8,781 bases of DNA from Lentzea sp. (GCA_030146905.1 JASLAV010000336.1:1-8781), one strand, 5' to 3'. Positions 1 to 6,610 are shown, counted from the first letter of the stretch. Program-made: numbers and translations. Notes: a model not told the origin generated them from the letters alone.

Positions 1-25
1 GGCGGGTGGCCTCCCGGCCCCGGCG

Positions 26-172
26 TCATCCGCGCCTGCCGCCCTCGTCCTCCGGCGGGTCGCTCGGCGGACGCTGGGACACCTCTTCCCCGGTCGGCGT
101 CAGCGGTGCTCCGCTCTGTTCCTCGGCAGCACCTCGTTCCACCGTGCCGTCTTCGCGCGTCGGTTCGTCCAC
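26..172 (-). CDS. Possible small acidic, disordered protein (48 aa)
   Basis: Short reading frame with a GTG start at 172 and a TGA stop at 26-28. A GAGGAG Shine-Dalgarno sequence (complement of 179-184) lies 6 nt before the GTG, an ideal spacing and the main reason to believe it. The product is rich in Glu, Asp, Pro and Gly, with no hydrophobic segment and no cysteine, so it is probably unstructured; it contains the stretch LTPTGEEVSQRPPSDPP. It lies 81 nt downstream of the phosphatase gene on the same strand and could be the last gene of that unit. I do not recognise a family. An ATG at 174 in another frame gives only 24 residues and is less likely. Function unknown; the call rests on the ribosome site and composition. 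Confidence 0.4.
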   Translation of the reverse strand: MDEPTREDGTVERGAAEEQSGAPLTPTGEEVSQRPPSDPPEDEGGRRG

Positions 173-253
173 ATCGGCCTCCTCGGCTGGTCGTGTTCGG
201 CGGCGTCGCCCTGGTCAGGCGTCCGAATCTCACCCGGTGGGGCGAGCAGGCGC

Positions 254-1723
254 TCACAACGCCAGTTCGCCGCTCTTGAGCCAGCGAGCCAGGACGACGG
301 AGGCGTCGTCCTGCAGAACGCCGTCCTGGTGTGCCAGCACAGCTTTGACCAACCGCCGGACCGTCTCCGGCGGTGGGTGCCCGGCCGCGGCTTCGCGTTC
401 GAGGAAGTCCGTCAGCCTGGTCTCGCCGAACTGCTCTCCGCCGGTGTCGCGTGCTTCGGTGATGCCGTCGGTGTGCAGGACGAGCCAGTCGCCGGGTTGC
501 AGGGTTTCCTCGGCGATGGTGAGTTCTCCGGTTCCCAGGCCGAAGGGCAGCCGTCGTCCGCCGGTGAGCCGTTTGACGACTTTGCCGGATCGCAGCAGCA
601 GTGGTGGTGGGTGGCCGGCGTTGAGGTAGCGCAGCCGCCCGCTGTCGAGGTCGAGTTCGGCCAGGACACCGGTGGCGAACGCGCCGTCGGGGAACTGGCC
701 GCTGATGGTCTCGTCGATGGTGCGGGCCTGTTCGAACAGTCCGTGGCCGACGCGGCGGTTGCTGCGGTAGGCGGCCAGTGTCGCCGCGGCCACGAACCCG
801 CTGCGCAGGGTGTGCCCGACGGCGTCGAAGATGGCCAGTGACGCCGTCGTGGGCGACAGCGCGTAGTCGAAGGCGTCACCGCCGACCTCGTAGCAGGGTT
901 CCACCAGCCCGGCGACGGCGAAGCTGCCGGTGGCCGCGGTCAGCGGGGGCAGCAACTGCCAGATCAGGTCTGCCGCCGGGCTGCGCTGCCGCTGCAGCCG
1001 CACCGCGTCCAGGCCGTCGCCGTAGTGGGTGCTGATGGTCACCAGGTGACCGATGAGCGCGGACAGCCACCGGCACCGCAGGCGCAGCTCGGGGTCGCGC
1101 AGGTCCGTTCCCTCCGGTGGCGTCACGTCCAGGACGCCGAGGCGTTCCACGCCGTCCAGCAACGGCACCCACAGCCGCTGTTGCCCGTCCGTGCCGCCGG
1201 GCAGCGTCTGCACCGTGCGGAAGGCTCGTCCCGGCAGGCTCGTGTCGACCCGGACGGGAACGCGGCCGGGATCCTCCGGATCGGGCAGCGGGTGCAGCAT
1301 GTGCTGGTCGTAGTCGACGAGGTAGATCGCGATCCGCAGGCCCAGTGCCCTGCCCGCCCGCGCCACGGCTGCGGGGAGGTGCTCCGGTGACGCCTGGTGC
1401 ATGCCGTCGAGCAGGTCCACCAGGCTCGCCAGCGGCCCCGTCCGCGGCCGGTCGCCCGGCGACGGGAACGTGTAGGGCACGCGGTGCGGCCAGGCCAGTT
1501 CGTCGAGGCGCTCGTTGATCGCGTGCGCGAGCATGTCCCGCTGCAGCGCGGGCAACGGCATCAGGCCGTGCAGGTACGCCTCGACCTCGACCAGGCCCGC
1601 CGCTCCGCCGAGGGCGAAGTACCGGGTCCACAACTGTTCCAGCGTCAGGTCCGCTCGGCTGAAGGCGAGCGCCAGCGCGCGGCGCTGCTCGTCCTGCTGC
1701 GAGGCTTGCTGGTCGCGGGACAT
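254..1723 (-). CDS. SpoIIE/PP2C-type serine phosphatase with central GAF-like region (RsbU-like)
   Basis: A 489-residue protein. Residues about 20-85 form a helical N-terminal region (LWTRYFALGG...), about 100-230 look like a GAF-type sensor, and about 245-482 are a SpoIIE/PP2C phosphatase. Visible metal-site motifs are GGDAFD (281-286), D300-AVGH, TDG (418-420, D419) and QDDAS with D472/D473, so the catalytic core looks complete. The NAGHPPPLLL-type strand (368-377) is also typical. Enzymes of this family dephosphorylate anti-anti-sigma factors in partner-switching cascades, freeing a SigB/SigF-like sigma factor; that role is inferred, since no anti-sigma or STAS gene is in the window. The protein has no membrane segment and is probably cytoplasmic. 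The ATG at 1723 lies 5 nt after the stop of the GAF-ANTAR gene. I see no strong ribosome site there, so translation is probably coupled to that gene. Confidence 0.9.
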   Translation of the reverse strand: MSRDQQASQQDEQRRALALAFSRADLTLEQLWTRYFALGGAAGLVEVEAYLHGLMPLPALQRDMLAHAINERLDELAWPHRVPYTFPSPGDRPRTGPLASLVDLLDGMHQASPEHLPAAVARAGRALGLRIAIYLVDYDQHMLHPLPDPEDPGRVPVRVDTSLPGRAFRTVQTLPGGTDGQQRLWVPLLDGVERLGVLDVTPPEGTDLRDPELRLRCRWLSALIGHLVTISTHYGDGLDAVRLQRQRSPAADLIWQLLPPLTAATGSFAVAGLVEPCYEVGGDAFDYALSPTTASLAIFDAVGHTLRSGFVAAATLAAYRSNRRVGHGLFEQARTIDETISGQFPDGAFATGVLAELDLDSGRLRYLNAGHPPPLLLRSGKVVKRLTGGRRLPFGLGTGELTIAEETLQPGDWLVLHTDGITEARDTGGEQFGETRLTDFLEREAAAGHPPPETVRRLVKAVLAHQDGVLQDDASVVLARWLKSGELAL

Positions 1724-1728
1724 GGCGG

Positions 1729-2451
1729 TCAGCGGTCGCGGCGGGCGGTGGAGCGCACGAGAGCGCCTGCCAGGTCGCGGAGCTTCTTGTTCTCCTCGTG
1801 CGCGTTGCGCGCCAGCGTGGCGAAGGCGGTTCCCTCGTCGACGTGCTCACGCGCCATGACGATCCCCTTGGCGATGTTGATGACGTCGCGGCCGCGCATC
1901 GCGTCGGCGAGCGACTCGCTGAGCTTCCTGGCGTTCTCGAACGTCCGCACGTTGGCCACCAGGATCGCCGACTGGGCGGCGAACATGGTGAGCAGGTACT
2001 CGTCCCGTTCCCCGAAAACCCGTGGTTCGCGGCCGTAGACCTTGATCGCTCCCAGCGCGTCGCCGCCCGCGACCAGCGGTGCGCTCAACGCCGACCGCAT
2101 CTCCGACCCGCCGGCTGCCCGCGCCCAGCGCGGCCACCGGTCGTCCTGGGCGATGTCGTCGGCTCTCACCACGTGACGCTCTTCCCAGGCGGTCAGGCAC
2201 GGACCCTCCTCCAAGTCGTACTGCAGCCCGTCGAGGTGTTCCACCATCGGGTCGGTGGCCGCCGCGGTCGTCCTGCGGCCGTGCTCGTCGAGCAACGTCA
2301 CCCCTGCACCGGCCGCGGCGGGAAGCGCTTCCCCCGCCAGCGACGTGACCAGGTTCAGCACCGTGCCGACCGTCTCCCGCGACAGCAGCAGACCCGACAT
2401 CCGCGCGGACACAGCCGCCAGTTCGTCGGCCAGCGGCAGGTCGTGGTTCAT
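1729..2451 (-). CDS. GAF and ANTAR domain signal-transduction protein (antiterminator)
   Basis: A 240-residue protein counted from the ATG at 2451. Residues about 25-165 are a GAF sensor domain with the LQYDLEEGPCLTAWE segment and the DDRWPRW and SALSAPL motifs usual for actinomycete GAF-ANTAR proteins. Residues about 176-232 are an ANTAR domain (AMRGRDVINIAKGIVMA, then EENKKLRDLA), which binds paired RNA hairpins to prevent transcription termination. The frame extends to a GTG at 2460, but that codon is only 1 nt from the GAAGG ribosome site (complement of 2462-2466). The ATG at 2451 is 10 nt away and gives the usual N-terminus, so I prefer it. It is the first gene of a leftward unit with the phosphatase. 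The signal sensed by the GAF domain and the RNA targets cannot be seen. No signal peptide or membrane segment. Confidence 0.9.
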   Translation of the reverse strand: MNHDLPLADELAAVSARMSGLLLSRETVGTVLNLVTSLAGEALPAAAGAGVTLLDEHGRRTTAAATDPMVEHLDGLQYDLEEGPCLTAWEERHVVRADDIAQDDRWPRWARAAGGSEMRSALSAPLVAGGDALGAIKVYGREPRVFGERDEYLLTMFAAQSAILVANVRTFENARKLSESLADAMRGRDVINIAKGIVMAREHVDEGTAFATLARNAHEENKKLRDLAGALVRSTARRDR

Positions 2452-2516
2452 TCGCGTCACACCTTCGGCACAGACTCATCGCCTCTCCGGTGACAGACGT
2501 CCACCGATGCACCCGG

Positions 2517-2542
2517 CTTCCCCGCCGTTGCGGCCCCAAACC
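2517..2542 (-). promoter_or_regulatory. Candidate SigB/SigF-type stress promoter for the GAF-ANTAR/phosphatase unit
   Basis: On the minus strand GGTTT (complement of 2538-2542) is followed after 15 nt by GGGAAG (complement of 2517-2522). This resembles the GTTT-N14-16-GGGTA consensus of actinobacterial SigB/SigF-family promoters, although the -10 differs from GGGTA. It lies about 65 nt upstream of the ATG at 2451. The match fits the product downstream, since such phosphatases act in SigB/SigF control. In DNA this GC-rich a chance match is possible. Confidence 0.35.
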
Positions 2543-2656
2543 GCCGAAATGACGGCACCGTCTCCACGAGACACTCCGAAGCGAGCTAGGCTCGATCCGT
2601 CCTGCGGCGCTTATCCGAATGCTGTCCGGATGGACGGGTACGCCGGACGATGATCC

Positions 2657-2681
2657 GGTTCGGCCACGAGCCGGCGGGAAC
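2657..2681 (+). promoter_or_regulatory. Candidate SigB/SigF-like promoter for the second GAF-ANTAR gene
   Basis: GGTTC at 2657-2661 is followed after 14 nt by GGGAAC at 2676-2681, a partial match to the GTTT-N14-16-GGGTA type. The -10 sits inside a palindrome (CGGGAA-CC-TTCCCG, 2675-2688) that might be an operator. The distance to the chosen ATG at 2736 is 54 nt. It mirrors the candidate on the opposite strand, which makes shared stress control of the two divergent units plausible. The match is weaker than the minus-strand one. Confidence 0.25.
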
Positions 2682-2735
2682 CTTCCCGCCATGAGACTCG
2701 TCCCGCGGCCCTCGTCACTCGGCGAGGAGATGACC

Positions 2736-3505
2736 ATGGCGGCGTCGAACCACGTGAGCCCGTTGCCACCCGTCGTGCTGGACGAGGTGACCACAGCGCT
2801 GGAGCACCTCTCGGAGGCGCTCCGCCGCGAGGACGACCGGCGGAAGCTGATGCACCAGGTCTGCGCACAGGTCGTGCGCGCGGTACCGGGCGTGGACGAG
2901 GCGACCGTGACACTGCTCGACAACGGTCGGCCGTTCACCGCCGCGAGCACGAGCGATCTCGTCACGCGGCTCGACGGCGTCCAGTACAGCGCGGGCGGTG
3001 GCCCGTGCCTGGACGCCGCCGAGACGCACCGGCTGGTGCGAGCGACGATCGACGACGCGAGGGACCGCTGGCCCGCCTTCGGTGCCGAGTCCCGCGCCGC
3101 CGGATCGGCAGCTTGCTGTCCGCACCGCTGACCGTCGACAGCGAGCACTCCGGCGCGATCAACGGCTACTCCCGGCGGGGACACGGGTTCCTGGAACTGG
3201 ACGCGTCGCTGCTGGCGCTCTACACCACCGCGGTGGAAACGGCTCTGCGGAGCCACAGCATGTACCTGCGGGCGTACGAGCTCGCCGAGCAGCTGCGCAC
3301 CGCGCTGACGACGCGTGCGGTCATCGACCAGGCCAAAGGCGCTCTCATGGCCGCGCACACGATCACCGCCGACGAGGCCTTCCGGCTGCTGGTCGAGCGG
3401 TCGCAGCGCGAGAACGTCAAGCTCCACGCGCTCGCCGAGCGGTTCATCGCCGACCTGATCAGATACCCCTCCCGGACGGAGACCGGCACCGAAGCGAGTG
3501 CGTGA
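2736..3505 (+). pseudogene. GAF-ANTAR domain protein, interrupted by one frameshift
   Basis: The first part reads from the ATG at 2736, with GAGGAG at 2724-2729 six nt upstream; the ATG at 2730 touches that site and is less likely. It encodes the first part of a GAF domain (QYSAGGGPCLDA at about 84-94, then DRWPAFGAESRAAG). Reading then shifts at 3103/3104: the downstream frame continues as IGSLLSAPLTVD and ends in an ANTAR domain (RAVIDQAKGALM, then RENVKLHALAERF), stopping at 3505. Adding one base, for example GG to GGG at 3102-3103, restores one 256-residue protein joined exactly at the expected GAF residues A-A-G-I-G-S-L-L. Without repair, translation stops at 3131 and no ANTAR domain is made. 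Both halves keep normal codon use, so the break is recent or a sequencing error. The likely role, if functional, is RNA-binding antitermination. Its stop is 8 nt from that of the convergent DUF3040-like gene. Confidence 0.85.
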
Positions 3506-3513
3506 TCGCGCCG

Positions 3514-3795
3514 CTACTTCCGCTGCTCGCGCCAGATCCGCACCGCGAACCAGGCGAACACCCCGACGACCACGCAGGCGCCGAGCGCGATGAGCACCGC
3601 GGACGACGACATCACCCCGGCTATCACGACGATCAAGCCGATGGCGTGGAGCGCCAGCATCCCGCCGATCACCAGGGTCCGGCGCGGCAGCACGGGTGCG
3701 CGGCGGTTGAGCTTGGCGGCCAGTTTCGGGTCGTCCTCGGCGAGGCGGCGCTCGATCTCCTCGAGTTCCCGCTGCTCGCGGTCCGGCAGTCTCAT
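3514..3795 (-). CDS. DUF3040-like small membrane protein (93 aa)
   Basis: The start is the ATG at 3795, preceded by a strong GGAGGA site (complement of 3802-3807) with a 6-nt spacer. Longer frames starting further upstream lack such a site and would overlap the BlaI-type gene. The N-terminus (MRLPDREQRELEEIERRLAEDDP, 1-23, starting here at MRLPDREQ) is the charged helix typical of DUF3040 proteins. A basic segment RRAPVLPRR (31-39) follows, then two membrane helices at about 40-62 and 64-86, and a basic tail WREQRK. Positive-inside logic puts both termini in the cytoplasm. DUF3040 proteins are common in actinobacteria and have no established function that I know of. It is convergent with the broken GAF-ANTAR gene and divergent from the BlaI-type gene. 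Confidence 0.85.
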   Translation of the reverse strand: MRLPDREQRELEEIERRLAEDDPKLAAKLNRRAPVLPRRTLVIGGMLALHAIGLIVVIAGVMSSSAVLIALGACVVVGVFAWFAVRIWREQRK

Positions 3796-3837
3796 GTCCG
3801 GTCCTCCTGCTGGGCTGCTCAGGGCTTCACCACAGCC

Positions 3838-3862
3838 AACGCAGGAAACCGGACAAGGTTCC
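3838..3862 (-). promoter_or_regulatory. Candidate ECF-sigma (SigE-like) promoter for the DUF3040-like gene
   Basis: On the minus strand GGAAC (complement of 3858-3862, within GGGAACC) is followed after 16 nt by CGTT (complement of 3838-3841). This is the GGAAC-N16-CGTT pattern of many ECF-sigma promoters. The -10 lies 42 nt upstream of the ATG at 3795, leaving a plausible short leader. ECF control would suit a small envelope protein, but this is inference from one short match. Confidence 0.35.
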
Positions 3863-3904
3863 CGTTCCGGCGCACCTCCGCCCGTCTGTGACACCATCGC
3901 CGGC

Positions 3905-4257
3905 GTGTTGAGCAAGCTGGGTGAGCCGGAGCGGGCGGCGATGGAGGTCCTCTGGACAGCCGCTCCCCGTGCTCGTGCGTGACGTCGTGCGGGCCCTGGC
4001 CGGGCGCGACCTCGCCTGCACCACCGTGATGACCGTCCTGACCCGGCTGACGGACAAGGGCTTCGTGCGGCGCGAGCCCGACGGCAGGGCCTGGCGGTAC
4101 TCCCCCGTCGCCAGCCGCGAGCAGTACGTCGCACAGCTCATGCTCGACGCGCTGTCGCTCACCGGCGACCGCGCTCACGCACTTCGCGCGCTCGGTCAGC
4201 AGCCCTGACGCCGAGACGCTGTCGCAGGCGCTCGCGGACAAGCAGGACGAGACGTGA
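3905..4257 (+). pseudogene. BlaI/MecI/CopY-family transcriptional repressor, frame broken twice
   Basis: The probable start is the GTG at 3905 (then LSKLGEPERAAMEVLW). After W (tgg, 3953-3955) the frame changes. Removing one C from the CCCC run at 3965-3968 gives WTAAPVLVRDVV and continues into the DNA-binding winged helix (DLACTTVMTVLTRLTDKGF, then VRREPDGRAWRYSP, REQYVAQLMLDAL). A second change near 4194-4195 is needed: the long frame stops at 4208, whereas the frame one base on reads VSSPDAETLSQALADKQDET and stops at 4257, as expected for a BlaI C-terminus. Repaired length is about 117 residues, normal for the family. Members repress target genes, often next to a BlaR1-type M56 peptidase or a transporter; here the next sequence is an MFS remnant and no peptidase is present. 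As read, only 25 residues would be made from 3905. I am sure of the family, less sure whether the indels are real. Confidence 0.8.
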
Positions 4258-4793
4258 GCGCGGCTCTCCACCTCGCTCGCCACCGCCGCCGGCGCGTTCC
4301 TGTTCACCCCGCTGGCGAACCGGGGTCCCTGCGTCACGGTGACCCTCGCGTTCCTGCTGTCCGGGATCGGGCTGGCCGTGCTCGCGTTCGCACCGAGCAC
4401 CTCCGTGGTCGTCGCGGGTGCCGCCGTCACGGGGCTCGGCAACGGCCTGCTCCTGCCCGCACTGGTCACCTGGGCGCTGGGCAGGCTCACCTTCGCCCAG
4501 CGTCCCCGCGCGTCGGGGATGTGGACTGCGGCGCTGTTCACGGGCAGTTCGTGTGCCCCCTGGTGGTTCTGGCCCTGTCCTCGGCGATCAGCGGCCTGCC
4601 CTCGGCGCTCCTGGTGATCGGCGCGCTCTCGGTCCTCCTCGCCGCGGTCACCGCAGCGGTGAGGTCGACCGACGCCAAGCCGGTGCTGGCCGATGGGGTG
4701 ACCTGGTCGGGTCCGAACTGGTGGAACGCGCGTCGTCGCAAGACGGTCACGGCCTGGTCCGGGGCCGGTGCCGGGCGCGCGGCAGCGGCCTGA
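4258..4793 (+). pseudogene. MFS transporter C-terminal remnant, 5'-truncated and frameshifted
   Basis: Immediately after the BlaI-type stop, the same frame reads RLSTSLATAAGAFLFTPLAN and on through MFS-like membrane segments, with GLGNGLLLPALVTWALG and MWTAALFTG. At 4544/4545 the frame changes and continues QFVCPLVVLALSSAI, then ALLVIGALSVLLAAVTAAV, ending at 4793. One extra G at 4542-4544 (GGG to GGGG) joins the two as FTGQFVCPL. This covers only about 178 residues and roughly the last five or six of the twelve helices expected in a drug-exporter type MFS protein of about 400 residues. The N-terminal half is absent, so no functional transporter is encoded. A GTG at 4254 overlaps the BlaI-type stop but reads in the wrong frame. 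The 3' end overlaps the tail of the convergent FAH gene by 47 bp. The BlaI/MFS junction near 4257 is the likely deletion point. Confidence 0.75.
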
Positions 4794-5670
4794 CCTCCGC
4801 TCCGGGGACCACGGTGGTGCTGATGGCGCCGATGCCCTCGACGGTGAGGGTGACGACGTCGCCGGGGCGCAGCGGGTGCCGCTCGGCTCCCCTGCCCCAC
4901 AGCTCGGCCAGGCAGCCGCCGTTGCCGCAGGTGCCGGAGCCGAGCACGTCACCGGGTCGCACGGCGGTGCCCCGCGAGGCGTAGGCCACCATCTCCTCGA
5001 ACGTCCAGCTCATGTTGGACAGCAGGTCGGAGCCCACCACCCGGCCGTTGACCTCGGCGGTCAGCGCCAGGCGCAGCAGGCCGTCGGCGTCGCGGTGCCG
5101 CTCCAGCTCGTCGGGCGTGACGAGCCACGGGCCGAGCGTCGTGGCGGTGTCCTTGCCCTTGCACGGGCCGAGGCCGACCGCCATCTCCGCGGTCTGCAGG
5201 TCGCGGGCGGACCAGTCGTTGAAGATCGTGTACCCGGCGATGTGGTCGCGGGCCTGCTCCGGGGTGAGGTCGCGGCCTTCGCGTCCGATGACGACCGCGA
5301 CCTCCAGCTCGAAGTCCAGCGCCTCCGAACCGGGCGGGACGGGCACGTCGTCGTGCGGGCCGATCACGGCGTAGGGGTTGCCGAAGTAGAACGTCGGCGC
5401 GGCGTACCACTGCTCGGGCACGCCTGCCCCCGCTCGCATGCCCTCGACATGTTCCTCGAAGGTGACGAAGTCGCGCACGGTCGGAGGCTGGAGCGGTGCG
5501 AGCAGCCGCACCTCCGACACGTGCCGCCCCGCCGGACCGGCGAGGGCGGCGGCGCCCGGCAAGTCGCCGAGCACGTCGATCAGCGAAGTGCCGAGGGGGC
5601 GCAGCCGCTCGTCGTCGTTCAGCACGCCGGCCTGCTGCCGGCCGTCGTGGAGGTAGGTGGCGAACCGCAT
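4747..5670 (-). CDS. Fumarylacetoacetate hydrolase (FAH) family protein
   Basis: A 307-residue protein of the FAH superfamily, which cleaves C-C bonds in acylpyruvate-type ring-fission products or acts as a hydratase/decarboxylase on them. A short N-terminal domain (1-65) precedes the catalytic fold (about 66-285). Visible signature residues include FVTFEEHVE (H74), the divalent-metal acids in DFELE (E121, E123) and NDWSARD (D152), then KGKDTATTLGPWLV and NGRVVGSDLLSNMSW. The active site looks complete. The C-terminus after about 285 is a basic, proline-rich tail that overlaps the MFS remnant and may not be functional. The ATG at 5670 is 1 nt from the dioxygenase stop with no clear ribosome site, so translation is coupled. 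It is the last gene of the operon and most likely processes the dioxygenase product. Exact substrate unknown. Confidence 0.9.
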   Translation of the reverse strand: MRFATYLHDGRQQAGVLNDDERLRPLGTSLIDVLGDLPGAAALAGPAGRHVSEVRLLAPLQPPTVRDFVTFEEHVEGMRAGAGVPEQWYAAPTFYFGNPYAVIGPHDDVPVPPGSEALDFELEVAVVIGREGRDLTPEQARDHIAGYTIFNDWSARDLQTAEMAVGLGPCKGKDTATTLGPWLVTPDELERHRDADGLLRLALTAEVNGRVVGSDLLSNMSWTFEEMVAYASRGTAVRPGDVLGSGTCGNGGCLAELWGRGAERHPLRPGDVVTLTVEGIGAISTTVVPGAEVRPLPRARHRPRTRP

Positions 5671-5671
5671 G

Positions 5672-6610
5672 TCACACCGGAGGGGCGACGAAGCAGCCGC
5701 GGTCGGGGTCGTTGAAGGACTCCTTGGCGACCAGCTCGTTCATCGGGTTGGCGGTGCCCCACTGGTCGGAGACCTCGGGCCGGGAGAGGTCGTAGACGCT
5801 GGGGTGCCACGTGTCCTCGTCCAGCAGCTCGAGCTCGGTCGTGTACTCGACGGTGTTGCCGTGGGGGTCGAAGAAGTAGGAGAACGTGTTGTCGCCCGCC
5901 AGGTGCCTGCCCGGCCCCCAGATCTTGCGCACCCCGGCGCGCAGCAGCCGGCCGGTGCCGCGCATGTACTCGTCGATCCCGCGCATCTCGAAGCTGGCGT
6001 GGTGCAGCGAGGGGTGCGGGCCGCGGGCGATCGCCATGCTGTGGTGCCAGGCGTTGGTCCGCAGGAACCACATCATGTTGCCCATGCGGGGGTGCATCAG
6101 GGTGTCGGACAGGGCGAACGCCAGGTGCTTCTCGTAGAAGGCGACGGTCGCCTCCGGGTCGGCGGAGTTGATGACCACGTGCGAGAGCCGCACCGGGACC
6201 GACTCGCCCTCCTCGATCCGTCGGTGCTGCCGCACGGCGACGTCGGAGCTGACCTCGACGGTGCGGCCCTCGTTGTCGAAGAACCGGAAGCCGTAGCCGC
6301 CGCCGGGGGTCTGCAGCGTGCCGGGTTCGCTGACCAGCTGCACGCCGTCGGAGGCGAGCCGGCCGGCGAGGGTGTCGACGTCCGCGGCGTCCTTGGCGCC
6401 GAAGGAGATCAGGTCGATCCGCTTGTCGGCGGACTCGCGCAGCCGCACCACGTACTGCTCGGGGCTGCCCTCGGCGGCGAGGAAGGTCAGGCCGGTGTCG
6501 CTGTGCTCGGCCTTCAGGCCCCAGGTGTCGGTGAAGAAGGCCTGCTGCTTGGCGAGGTCGGGCACGGCCAGGTCGACGTGCCGTAGGTGGGTGATCAGGC
6601 GCTGGGTCAT
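5672..6610 (-). CDS. Two-domain VOC-family extradiol ring-cleavage dioxygenase
   Basis: The ATG at 6610 has GGAGGA (complement of 6616-6621) 5 nt upstream; an upstream extension to 6655 lacks one. The 312-residue protein has two vicinal-oxygen-chelate modules: LITHLRHVDLAVPDL from residue 5 and VRLSHVVINSADPEA from 140. By analogy with catechol 2,3-dioxygenases the iron ligands are H144, H204 (in LHHASFEM) and E255 (in GNTVEYTTE). The second-shell residues H189, H236 (GPGRHLAGDN) and Y245 (FSYFFDPHGN) are also present, so activity is expected. Such enzymes open catechol-like rings next to the two hydroxyls using Fe(II) and O2. A C-terminal tail of about 50 residues (260-312) is longer than in a minimal catechol dioxygenase. 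It follows the FAD hydroxylase after a 181-nt gap with a hairpin and precedes the FAH gene by 1 nt. Assignment of individual ligands is by pattern, not alignment. Confidence 0.9.
   Translation of the reverse strand: MTQRLITHLRHVDLAVPDLAKQQAFFTDTWGLKAEHSDTGLTFLAAEGSPEQYVVRLRESADKRIDLISFGAKDAADVDTLAGRLASDGVQLVSEPGTLQTPGGGYGFRFFDNEGRTVEVSSDVAVRQHRRIEEGESVPVRLSHVVINSADPEATVAFYEKHLAFALSDTLMHPRMGNMMWFLRTNAWHHSMAIARGPHPSLHHASFEMRGIDEYMRGTGRLLRAGVRKIWGPGRHLAGDNTFSYFFDPHGNTVEYTTELELLDEDTWHPSVYDLSRPEVSDQWGTANPMNELVAKESFNDPDRGCFVAPPV

Noticed and set aside
6..629. Plus-strand frame (207 codons) at the left edge
   Set aside because: Ser/Arg/Pro-rich product, no ribosome site, and antisense to the phosphatase C-terminus.
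876..1850. Minus-strand frame (324 codons) overlapping the phosphatase gene
   Set aside because: Shifted-frame shadow of the phosphatase with Arg/Pro/Ala-rich composition.
2587..2592. TAGGCT as a housekeeping -10 element
   Set aside because: No TTGACA-like -35 is found at 16-19 nt upstream; the bases are better explained as the centre of the 2582-2594 palindrome.
2636..2641. GGGTAC as a SigB-type -10 for the second GAF-ANTAR gene
   Set aside because: The -10 is good but no GTTT-like element lies 14-16 nt upstream; the pair at 2657-2681 is a better-spaced candidate.
3095..3115. Programmed ribosomal frameshift in the GAF-ANTAR gene
   Set aside because: No slippery sequence or nearby stimulatory structure is evident, and neighbouring genes carry similar indels, so mutation or sequencing error is simpler.
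1847..3427. Minus-strand frame (526 codons) spanning both GAF-ANTAR genes
   Set aside because: It crosses the promoter region and is antisense or out of frame to two clear GAF-ANTAR proteins; no domain is recognisable.
3819..4952. Minus-strand frame (377 codons) over the BlaI-type and MFS regions
   Set aside because: The plus strand carries clear BlaI and MFS signatures; the minus product is Arg/Pro/Ala-rich with no fold, and its 5' part overlaps the FAH gene.
4768..5715. Plus-strand frame (315 codons) over the FAH gene
   Set aside because: Antisense shadow; the FAH motifs on the minus strand explain the coding signal.
5657..6586. Plus-strand frame (309 codons) over the dioxygenase gene
   Set aside because: Antisense shadow of a gene with complete metal-ligand motifs; its product shows no recognisable domain.
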